A stretch of DNA of 6,068 nt from assembly GCA_903859115.1 (NCBI GenBank), contig CAIOLH010000061.1, positions 1 to 6,068 on the forward strand, written 5' to 3'. How positions within the stretch are numbered: position 1 is the first letter of the stretch; every line of letters begins with the position of its first letter. Positions 1 to 5,056 of the stretch are shown in pieces. Origin of the DNA: an uncultured Opitutia bacterium (GTDB lineage Bacteria > Verrucomicrobiota > Verrucomicrobiae > Opitutales > UBA953). Under the pieces are notes generated by a model. That model saw only the letters and a program-made list of their open reading frames with translations. It did no database searches and was not told the origin of the DNA. Both the position numbers and the translations under genes were made by a program.

Positions 1-470
1 GTCGGTCCGCAGAAGATGACGCCGAGTTTCGACATCTCATCTTTCATGCGAGAGTAGACCGCTTCGGAGTCGAATTGCGCTTCAACACCCGCGAGGAATT
101 TTCTTTCCGCTTCAGGAATACCCAAGCGTTCGAAAGTTTCTTTGACGTCGTCAGGAACTTCTTCCCAGGTGCGACTTGGTTTTTGTCCTTTGGAAAGGTA
201 GTAACGAATCTCGTCGAAATTAATATTTTTTAAATCTTCGGTCGCCCAGTGGGTGGGCATAGGCAAATCATTGAATGTTTTCAGGGCTTTCAAGCGGAAT
301 TCACGAATCCACGACTCTTCTCCTTTAACATCAGCAATATAGTTAATTACTCTTTCCGATAAGCCAATGCCGGCATCGAAAGCATAATTCTCTTTGTATT
401 TAAAATCGCCTTTGCTGCGATCGACTTCGATCGCTTCGCGTTGAGCCTGACTGTCTTCGATTTCGGACAT
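1..470 (-). CDS. sufB: SufB, Fe-S cluster assembly scaffold (N-terminal part, cut by window edge)
   Basis: SufB is the core of the cytoplasmic SufBCD complex, on which iron-sulfur clusters are built before transfer to apoproteins. Only about the first 156 residues lie in the window and the frame is open to base 1. My translation shows typical SufB N-terminal blocks: a KYKE stretch near residue 24, [16 protein letters not shown] around 36-51, [13 protein letters not shown] around 54-66, then [34 protein letters not shown] around 101-120, and [14 protein letters not shown] around 126-139. The catalytic C-terminal beta-helix region is outside the window. The ATG lies 4 bases after the sufC stop codon, which indicates co-transcription with sufC. 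No Shine-Dalgarno is visible, so coupling to sufC translation is likely. The family call is firm; only completeness is unknown. Confidence 0.95.
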   Translation of the reverse strand, partial: MSEIEDSQAQREAIEVDRSKGDFKYKENYAFDAGIGLSERVINYIADVKGEESWIREFRLKALKTFNDLPMPTHWATEDLKNINFDEIRYYLSKGQKPSRTWEEVPDDVKETFERLGIPEAERKFLAGVEAQFDSEAVYSRMKDEMSKLGVIFCGP

Positions 471-474
471 TTTA

Positions 475-1233
475 TTAGGCGTTGGCTAAATCTTTTTTGA
501 CCCACTCGTAGCCTTTTGCTTCGAGTTCAATGGCGAGTTCTTTACCGCCGCTGTGGACTATACGTCCGTCATACATAATGTGTACGCGGTCGGGTACGAT
601 GTACTCGAGGAGACGTTGATAGTGAGTGATGACGAGGAAACCGACATCAGGTCCGCGCATGTGATTAACGCCTTCGGAGACGATGCGGAGGGCGTCGATA
701 TCGAGACCGGAATCGGTTTCATCGAGTACGGCATACTTGGGTTTCAGCATCATGAGCTGAAGAATTTCGCAGCGCTTTTTTTCTCCACCTGAGAAACCTT
801 CGTTCACGAATCGTGCCGTAAATTTACGATCCATTTTAAGAGCGTCCATCTTTGCGTAGAGTTCAGCGTAGTAAGCTTTGGCGTCGAAGGGTGCACCTTT
901 GGCTTGGCGGGCGACGAGCGCAGCGCGGATGAAGTTAGCGATGGTTACACCAGGGATTTCGCTGGGGTATTGAAACGCAAGGAAAAGACCAGCACGGGCA
1001 ATGGCGTCGGGCTCTTGGCCAATGATTTGTTCACCGTCGATAAAGGCTTCGCCAGATTGAACAGAATAGTCGGGGTGACCTGCTAAAACTTTAGCGAGGG
1101 TGCTTTTACCCGTGCCATTCGGTCCCATAATGGCGTGAACTTCGCCTTTGGGCACGGTCAAAGAAAAATCTTTGAGAATCGCACGTTCGCCGATGGAGGC
1201 GTTGAGGTTTTTGATGACAAGTGAATCAGGCAT
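475..1233 (-). CDS. sufC: SufC, ABC-type ATPase of the Suf Fe-S assembly complex
   Basis: SufC is a soluble ABC ATPase that binds SufB and SufD and drives conformational change during iron-sulfur cluster assembly; it is not a transporter. The 252 residues match the usual SufC length. Visible motifs, in order, are Walker [10 protein letters not shown] at 37-45, the Q-loop in LAFQYP at 85-90, the signature FSGGEKKR at 147-154, Walker B with catalytic Glu in [14 protein letters not shown] at 167-180, and the H-loop His in ITHYQRLL at 202-209. FQYPSEIPG and the EKKR signature are characteristic of SufC rather than importer ATPases. The gene starts 8 bases after the Fur-family gene ends and is followed 4 bases later by sufB, so the three form one operon. 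No Shine-Dalgarno is visible before the ATG. The protein looks complete. Confidence 0.97.
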   Translation of the reverse strand: MPDSLVIKNLNASIGERAILKDFSLTVPKGEVHAIMGPNGTGKSTLAKVLAGHPDYSVQSGEAFIDGEQIIGQEPDAIARAGLFLAFQYPSEIPGVTIANFIRAALVARQAKGAPFDAKAYYAELYAKMDALKMDRKFTARFVNEGFSGGEKKRCEILQLMMLKPKYAVLDETDSGLDIDALRIVSEGVNHMRGPDVGFLVITHYQRLLEYIVPDRVHIMYDGRIVHSGGKELAIELEAKGYEWVKKDLANA

Positions 1234-1241
1234 GTTTAAAA

Positions 1242-1682
1242 TTAATTTTGGGTGGAGGATTTAGTGCGGCCTTGGAAACTGATTTCGATGGTTTCAGTTT
1301 CAAAGTTAGCCGGTAATATTTTTGTTAACTGATCTAAAATTTCTTTGGGGAGTTCGATGTCATGGACGCGACCTGTGGATTCGTCGCGGAAGTGTGCATG
1401 GGGGGCGAGGTTGGGGCAGTAGCGGGTGGATTCACGTTCGTGATTCACTTGGCGGACTAGGCCGCAACCTACGAAAGTTTCGAGACAGTTGTAGACGGTG
1501 GCGAGTGACAGACCAGGCATCGTCTCTAAAGCACGATTATAAACTTCATCGACGGTCGGGTGGTCGCGTTGAGCTAAGAGAACCGTGTACACAATTTCGC
1601 GTTGCGGCGTGATTTTCTGTCCGCTTTTAGCGAGAGCTTCGTGCAAAGACTCCCGTTCGTGCTTATTGAGATTTTGAATCAT
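1242..1682 (-). CDS. Fur-family transcriptional regulator, first gene of the suf operon
   Basis: This is a metal- or redox-responsive DNA-binding repressor of the Fur superfamily, 146 residues, close to normal family length. The winged-helix half is clear: [13 protein letters not shown] at 24-36, [12 protein letters not shown] at 41-52, and the recognition region [19 protein letters not shown] at 58-76. The C-terminal dimerisation half keeps the HxH of the regulatory metal site (H95, H97, in APHAHF), with other candidate ligands at H81, E82, H107 and D108. The CxxC that normally follows as the structural zinc site is absent: the equivalent stretch reads DEST, and there is no second cysteine pair further on. 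The only cysteines are C66, C73 and C89. The gene leads directly into sufC, and a Fur-type palindrome sits 18 bases before its start, so autoregulation and control of suf are inferred. Whether it senses iron, peroxide, haem or something else cannot be told from sequence. Confidence 0.92.
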   Translation of the reverse strand: MIQNLNKHERESLHEALAKSGQKITPQREIVYTVLLAQRDHPTVDEVYNRALETMPGLSLATVYNCLETFVGCGLVRQVNHERESTRYCPNLAPHAHFRDESTGRVHDIELPKEILDQLTKILPANFETETIEISFQGRTKSSTQN

Positions 1683-1699
1683 TCTAAACGGCTAATGAG

Positions 1700-1714
1700 T
1701 TGGAATGATTCCAA
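1700..1714. promoter_or_regulatory. Putative Fur-family operator (7-1-7 inverted repeat) before the fur-like/sufCB operon
   Basis: TTGGAATGATTCCAA is a perfect inverted repeat with 7-base arms around one central base. Known Fur, Zur and PerR boxes share this layout and the core AATnATT, which is present here. It lies 17 bases upstream of the start codon of the Fur-family gene, between that gene and the upstream Lon-domain gene, where a promoter or leader would be. The outer bases differ from the classical Fur (TGATAAT) and PerR (TTATAAT) half-sites, consistent with a divergent recognition helix. I could not place a convincing -35/-10 pair around it. Confidence 0.7.
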
Positions 1715-1745
1715 GTTGCAAGTTAAACCTACGCCAAAACCGTCG

Positions 1746-1769
1746 AAAATAGGCTATTTTCCTAAAATA
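1746..1769. repeat. Nested AT-rich inverted repeats just after the Lon-domain gene
   Basis: Bases 1746-1760 read AAAATAGGCTATTTT, a perfect 7-1-7 inverted repeat. The right arm pairs again with AAAATA at 1764-1769 across a 3-base spacer. The block abuts the stop codon of the Lon-domain gene and lies about 31 bases upstream of the TTGGAAT palindrome. It could be a weak terminator for the upstream gene, an AT-rich promoter-upstream element, or a second operator. The single-base loop makes the first repeat a poor RNA hairpin, so a protein-binding site is at least as likely. Confidence 0.4.
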
Positions 1770-2429
1770 CTAATTTAGCCCGAGATTAGGGGGCTTAATT
1801 TCGTCATCTAGGTCTTTTTGAGCAGTTAAAGCGGAAAGAACTTCAGCGACTTTAGATATTCGTTTGATGGGTGACAGGCACTCGAGGAGTTCACGTCGGA
1901 TATCCGTTTCCGCAACAAGGTGTCCGGCGACGGCATCGGCTAATGCGCCTGGCTTATTGGCCAGTCCGCGGAAGCGATCGAGCAGTGGCTGAACATCCTC
2001 TTCGGCATCTGACAAAAGATGTTCGGTGAAGGCGAGGGTTCGGGCGATTTCGCGGGTGAAGGCAATGGAGTCAGCCTCATCTTCGTCGACCACTGGGCTG
2101 ATTTCTAAAAGTGGGTAGGGACCTTCGTGAGAGATCGAGTAAACCTTCGCACGTCTTAATCCCTCTAAAATGATTTGGTGGGTGCCATCGTCCAATTCAA
2201 CATGTCCAGTGATTCTTCCGACACAAGTAAACGGGTAGGGCTGTTCTTGTTTAGTTTTAGAACTCTTCGATTTATCTAACTGAGAAACCGCAAACATTTG
2301 GTTGGTGGCTAGCGCTGCTTTCAGCATCCGTTGATAGCGCGGCTCAAAAATGCGTAACGGTAAAAGCTGTTGTGGCAGAAAAACACAATGTGCCATAGTC
2401 ATGACTGGTACGACGATAGTGGTTTTCAT
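1770..2429 (-). CDS. Stand-alone Lon N-terminal (substrate-binding, PUA-like) domain protein
   Basis: The 219-residue protein matches the N-terminal domain of Lon protease but has no AAA+ or protease part. The hallmark is LLPLRIFEPRYQRML at 22-36 after an initial strand (IVVPVMTMAHCVFLP). It is followed by CVGRITGHVELDDGTHQIILEG around 69-90 (written here only as a location), then RRAKVYSI, and a helical C-terminal half from about 120 with an acidic run (VDEDEAD at 114-120). Such stand-alone LonN proteins are common in bacteria. Their role is not established, though a link to protein quality control through substrate binding is usually assumed. The first ATG is preferred because the conserved beta-strand starts only a few residues after it. 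Internal Met10 and Met12 would cut into that strand. No Shine-Dalgarno is visible. The suf operon follows 87 bases later on the same strand, with regulatory palindromes in between, so it is probably a separate transcript. Confidence 0.88.
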   Translation of the reverse strand: MKTTIVVPVMTMAHCVFLPQQLLPLRIFEPRYQRMLKAALATNQMFAVSQLDKSKSSKTKQEQPYPFTCVGRITGHVELDDGTHQIILEGLRRAKVYSISHEGPYPLLEISPVVDEDEADSIAFTREIARTLAFTEHLLSDAEEDVQPLLDRFRGLANKPGALADAVAGHLVAETDIRRELLECLSPIKRISKVAEVLSALTAQKDLDDEIKPPNLGLN

Positions 2430-2492
2430 TAGATCAACTTACACATCGTTGCCTAGGCGCAAATCAGACTGCCAAAAATATTAATTTAAAAC

Positions 2493-3167
2493 TTAGGATA
2501 TCTTCTCAAAGATTGCAAAACCGTTACGCAGACCCATCTCTCGTGCGATAATTTTATAGTTCGGGTCGTTGATTAAGATATGGTAGGACTGATAATTTTT
2601 GAATGCGTTGACATCATCTAGGGCGATAATTTTTGCACCCATCACAAGACTAAGTTCGGCAAGCCCAGTGAACTCTGAACCATCAATCAAAACCATATCA
2701 AAAAATTCGATCCCTTGATCTTTTTTAATAAAATCAATACCACACGCATCTAAGCCGCTGCTTACGATATAGCTGAGATCTTGGTCGAGCCAACTGAGCA
2801 CTTGGTCGAGAGGGTAAAGATTGAGATTTGTTCGGAAATTTTGATAAAAATGAATGACTGATTCTTTTGACGGGAATTGGTTAACGCGGACAGATGAAAG
2901 TCGATACGGTTTTACGAAAGAATCATTTTTGTAGATTCCGGCAAGTTTTTCAAAACGTGCTTGGCTGACTTCCATGCAGAATAGTTTAACCGAATTTGAA
3001 TCGGATCTATTCCGGATAGCTTTCACAAAAGCGTCGGTACTACCTTCACCACTAGACGAACCAATCTCTAAGATAGTTTTAATGTCAGGTCGACTGGCGC
3101 AATGAACGAGCGAGAAGTAGAACTGATCATTTAAGACCTCTGGTGGAATGATTTCGTTATTAGACAT
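2493..3167 (-). CDS. Class I SAM-dependent methyltransferase-like protein, divergent
   Basis: The 224-residue protein shows a Rossmann-type SAM-binding fold: motif I TILEIGSSSGEGST at 31-44, an acidic residue at the end of the second strand (E66 in LFCMEVS), the strand FFDMVLIDGSEF at 155-166, and a double aspartate in ALDDVNAFKN at 182-191, as in Methyltransf_24-like proteins. Compared with the neighbouring methyltransferase it lacks the GG turn before the DD motif. It also has a much longer region (roughly residues 91-155) between the third strand and the IDG motif, with a Tyr/Leu-rich helical look. The substrate is unknown; context next to a glycosyltransferase-like gene suggests a sugar, lipid or glycan precursor. 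It starts 2 bases after the stop of the upstream methyltransferase gene, so the two are surely co-transcribed. No Shine-Dalgarno is visible. Confidence 0.75.
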   Translation of the reverse strand: MSNNEIIPPEVLNDQFYFSLVHCASRPDIKTILEIGSSSGEGSTDAFVKAIRNRSDSNSVKLFCMEVSQARFEKLAGIYKNDSFVKPYRLSSVRVNQFPSKESVIHFYQNFRTNLNLYPLDQVLSWLDQDLSYIVSSGLDACGIDFIKKDQGIEFFDMVLIDGSEFTGLAELSLVMGAKIIALDDVNAFKNYQSYHILINDPNYKIIAREMGLRNGFAIFEKIS

Positions 3168-3169
3168 GT

Positions 3170-3763
3170 TTATGCTTTTTTGCGAAAAGCCACTTGGTAG
3201 TTAGAAATAACTACCTCTAGTTCGTCTGCGTAAACAGCAGCAAAAGCATTAATCCCTGGTTTAGGGCATTTTAGTTCGCCGAGTGTATCAGGCCATTGGT
3301 AGTCATCGAAGAGAACAATTCCACCCACGCGAAGTAAACCCCAACACATGCAAGCGTCGGCTAATACATCAGGTGCAGTGTGACTGCCATCGACGTAAAT
3401 GAAATCAAAAGATTCATTATCTTTAATTAATTGAGCTAAACCGTGAAACGACCGTTTTACTTGCACATTGATGGTTTGTTTTTCCAAGATAACGCTTTTC
3501 ACGTTATTTTGCCAGCGCTCAAATAAACCCGCTAGTTGGATGTCGGTGTGCTCGGGCGATCCTTCAAATGTATCGATACAGCAAATAGTTCCATCAGCTT
3601 CTAAAAAGTTTTGTAACATCCAGCTGGTGCTACGACCTTCAAAGCAGCCAATTTCTAGAACGCGACTACGTTTAGGTAGCATAGCTTTTATTTCCAAGAA
3701 ATTGGGGATATTGTTACTAAACCAATCGGGTAAAAGATAGTTTTGCATCAGCTGGTATCTCAT
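3170..3763 (-). CDS. Class I SAM-dependent methyltransferase (Methyltransf_24 type)
   Basis: The 197-residue protein is a compact Methyltransf_24-like enzyme. Motif I is RVLEIGCFEGRST at 34-46, the acidic end of strand 2 is D64 (CCIDTFEG), the strand FDFIYVDGSH sits at 119-128, and the GGIVLFDDYQWP motif at 147-158 supplies the DD pair often involved in metal or substrate binding. The C-terminus (GINAFAAVYADELEVV, then YQVAFRKKA) fits the last strands of the family. The substrate is not predictable; relatives act on sugars, macrolides and small phenolics, and many sit in surface-polysaccharide loci. The ATG at 3763 gives the longest form. An in-frame ATG five codons later (3748) is a real alternative, because neither has a Shine-Dalgarno and a possible promoter lies very close upstream. 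It is followed after 2 bases by the second methyltransferase-like gene and faces the exostosin-like gene across 97 bases. Confidence 0.85.
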   Translation of the reverse strand: MRYQLMQNYLLPDWFSNNIPNFLEIKAMLPKRSRVLEIGCFEGRSTSWMLQNFLEADGTICCIDTFEGSPEHTDIQLAGLFERWQNNVKSVILEKQTINVQVKRSFHGLAQLIKDNESFDFIYVDGSHTAPDVLADACMCWGLLRVGGIVLFDDYQWPDTLGELKCPKPGINAFAAVYADELEVVISNYQVAFRKKA

Positions 3764-3766
3764 TGG

Positions 3767-3796
3767 CTAGTAGGATTAAAGTTTTCTTAGTGTCAA
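3767..3796 (-). promoter_or_regulatory. Possible sigma70-type promoter for the methyltransferase pair
   Basis: On the minus strand a perfect TTGACA (3791-3796) is followed 18 bases on by TACTAG (3767-3772), a poor -10. Transcription would start at about 3760, just inside the first ATG at 3763. That would favour the ATG at 3748 as the real start. The -35 is good and the -10 weak, so this is a candidate only. Confidence 0.3.
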
Positions 3797-3819
3797 CAGC
3801 CCTAATAGTAGAGTAATTA

Positions 3820-3848
3820 TTGAGTCGATATTCGGAACAATTTATTGT
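3820..3848 (+). promoter_or_regulatory. Possible promoter for the exostosin-like gene
   Basis: TTGAGT (3820-3825) and TATTGT (3843-3848) are 17 bases apart on the plus strand, a normal spacing, though both hexamers are imperfect. Transcription would begin a few bases before the ATG at 3861, giving a very short leader. The -10 lies inside a 14-base palindrome, AACAATTTATTGTT (3836-3849), which could be an operator or may be chance in AT-rich DNA. Confidence 0.3.
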
Positions 3849-3860
3849 TATTTTAGGTAA

Positions 3861-4766
3861 ATGACTAGCAGTCTAAATGAAAATAGTTGTCAGCTCGTTA
3901 GCTCCCGAGGGATTTTAAAATCCTGCGATATCAATAGTCGGACTCCGTTTTCCAGTATTCCGAATTTAGTTAATTATGACTTCACTCTACTAAAACCGAA
4001 TGACACGGTTTATGTTTCAACATCGGCTATTGGTAATTTAGTACAAATTATTGGATCAATTCCGCATCCATTTATACTGGTTACGGGTGATGCCGATGAG
4101 TCTACTCCCGTTGATATTTTTGCTAGCGAGCGAGACTTCTTAAACTTTATAGAGAATCCCAAAATCATTCATTGGTTTGGTCAGAACGGTGTAGTCCCTC
4201 ACCCTAAATTTTCTCAAATACCTATCGGATTAGATTATCACACGATGTCACAGGGTCGGACATTTTGGGGGCCTCAGTTAACTCCAGCACAGCAAGAAGG
4301 CATGATAACAAAAATAAAAAATGAGGCTAATCCGCTTTCTAAGAGAATTTTGAAGGCACACGCTAATTTCCATTTTTTGATGACCACTAAGTACGGCGCT
4401 GACCGAGTTCGTGCTAAACAACTTATCCCATCTGTGTTAGTGGATTATGAATCCACCCGAGTTGATCGTGAAACTACATGGAGAAATCAGTCCAAATATG
4501 CGTTTGTGATTTCGCCCCACGGTAACGGCTTGGACTGTCACCGCACGTGGGAGGCCCTGTGTTTAGGCTGTATTCCTATAGTAAAAACATCTCCTCTTGA
4601 TTCTCTCTACGATGAGTTACCAGTCTATATCGTACAAGATTGGTCCGATGTTACCGAAGAAAACTTACGCAAAGTCCTAGCGGATTTTTCTCAACGTAAA
4701 TTCGATTTAAATCGCCTGACACTGCAGTACTGGATGGACAAAATTAACGCAAAAAAGATTTCTTAA
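3861..4766 (+). CDS. Exostosin-like putative glycosyltransferase
   Basis: This 301-residue protein has no signal peptide or membrane segment that I can see, so it is probably cytoplasmic. Its C-terminal half carries the strongest signature: YAFVISPHGNGLDCHRTWEA at 213-232, then LGCIPIVKTSPLDSLY at 235-250 and ELPVYIVQDWSDVT at 252-265. This resembles the nucleotide-sugar-binding C-terminal half of exostosin/GT47-like GT-B glycosyltransferases and related uncharacterised bacterial and viral proteins. The N-terminal half has PFILVTGDADESTP at 70-83, and IIHWFGQNGVVPHPKFSQIP at 102-121 followed by IGLDYH, also seen in that group. The donor sugar and acceptor cannot be told. The sequence is AT-rich (19 G+C in bases 3961-4020, against 32 in 5281-5340 within leuB), suggesting later acquisition or relaxed composition. 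The start is chosen as the first ATG after the intergenic region; an AGG three bases upstream is the only Shine-Dalgarno-like sequence in the window. Its stop codon overlaps that of the convergent small gene. Confidence 0.65.
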   Translation: MTSSLNENSCQLVSSRGILKSCDINSRTPFSSIPNLVNYDFTLLKPNDTVYVSTSAIGNLVQIIGSIPHPFILVTGDADESTPVDIFASERDFLNFIENPKIIHWFGQNGVVPHPKFSQIPIGLDYHTMSQGRTFWGPQLTPAQQEGMITKIKNEANPLSKRILKAHANFHFLMTTKYGADRVRAKQLIPSVLVDYESTRVDRETTWRNQSKYAFVISPHGNGLDCHRTWEALCLGCIPIVKTSPLDSLYDELPVYIVQDWSDVTEENLRKVLADFSQRKFDLNRLTLQYWMDKINAKKIS

Positions 4767-4792
4767 ACCCACTGATCTAAGAAAAGTTTTTT
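4751..4792. terminator. Bidirectional intrinsic terminator at the convergent gene ends
   Basis: The block runs A6 (4751-4756), TTTCTTA (4759-4765), a 12-base loop, TAAGAAA (4778-4784), then T6 (4787-4792). The 15-base outer arms pair except for two positions. Read from either strand it gives a hairpin followed by a U-tract, so it can stop transcription of the plus-strand exostosin-like gene and of the minus-strand leuB operon. The stem is AT-rich (one G-C pair in the 7-base core), so each terminator may be only moderately strong. It lies within the last codons of both genes. Confidence 0.6.
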
Positions 4793-5056
4793 AGCGTCAG
4801 GCGTTGCCGTCTCTGAAAAATAAATAGCCATGCGTAATGCAGGCAGAAAATGTGCCGCTGGTTTTTCTTTGGTTTTCTGACGAATCTCCTCAATGAGTGA
4901 TTCGGCTGACCGACCAGACAATTGATCAATACGGTAATATCCAGAATCAAGTAACTCGCGTGCGACATCTACGGGGAAACGCGGAATCCGCATGAAGGGA
5001 CTACAGACCGCTTCGCGACGTCGCTCCTCGGCCCGCAGTCTTTCTGATTCGTCCAT
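4763..5056 (-). CDS. Small helix-hairpin-helix protein, Cdd1/'pathogenicity locus'-like
   Basis: The 97-residue protein begins with a charged helix (ESERLRAEERRREAV, 3-17). It continues into IPRFPVDVARELLDSGYYRI (24-43), DQLSGRSAESLIEEIRQKT (44-62) and a final helix ALRMAIYFSET (73-83). This order, a helix-hairpin-helix-like segment, then a 'dL.g.s.e.L' step, then a conserved R.A.YF helix, is what I recall of the Cdd1 / pathogenicity-locus family (PF11731), whose function is unknown. The helix-hairpin-helix turn is atypical, with FPVD where GVG-like glycines are common, so DNA binding should not be assumed. The ATG shares a base with the leuB stop (TAATG), and no Shine-Dalgarno is present, so translation is probably coupled to leuB. 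The stop codon overlaps the opposite-strand gene by 4 bases. Confidence 0.6.
   Translation of the reverse strand: MDESERLRAEERRREAVCSPFMRIPRFPVDVARELLDSGYYRIDQLSGRSAESLIEEIRQKTKEKPAAHFLPALRMAIYFSETATPDAKKLFLDQWV

Noticed and set aside
553..792. Plus-strand open frame of 79 codons
   Set aside because: It lies fully inside sufC on the other strand and its translation resembles no family; it is a shadow of the coding strand.
904..1086. Plus-strand open frame of 60 codons
   Set aside because: Antisense to sufC, with no recognisable domain or start signal.
1322..1612. Plus-strand open frame of 96 codons, rich in Arg and Gly
   Set aside because: Antisense to the Fur-family gene, whose motifs are clear; the composition is that of a reversed coding frame.
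2430..2492. 62-base gap before the Lon-domain gene, with GCCTAGGC and an AT-rich run
   Set aside because: TTGGCA is a fair -35 but no -10 follows at a normal distance, and no stable hairpin with a T-tract ends the methyltransferase gene, so I call neither promoter nor terminator.
3143..3157. GTGGAATGATTTCGT, partly matching the Fur-like box
   Set aside because: It shares only the GGAATGATT core, lacks symmetry and lies inside the methyltransferase coding region; probably chance.
3468..3740. Plus-strand open frame of 90 codons
   Set aside because: Antisense to the methyltransferase gene, which has intact motifs; no family features.
4777..4968. Minus-strand open frame of 63 codons
   Set aside because: Sits in another frame within the small helix-hairpin-helix gene, which is better supported by coupling to leuB and by family resemblance.
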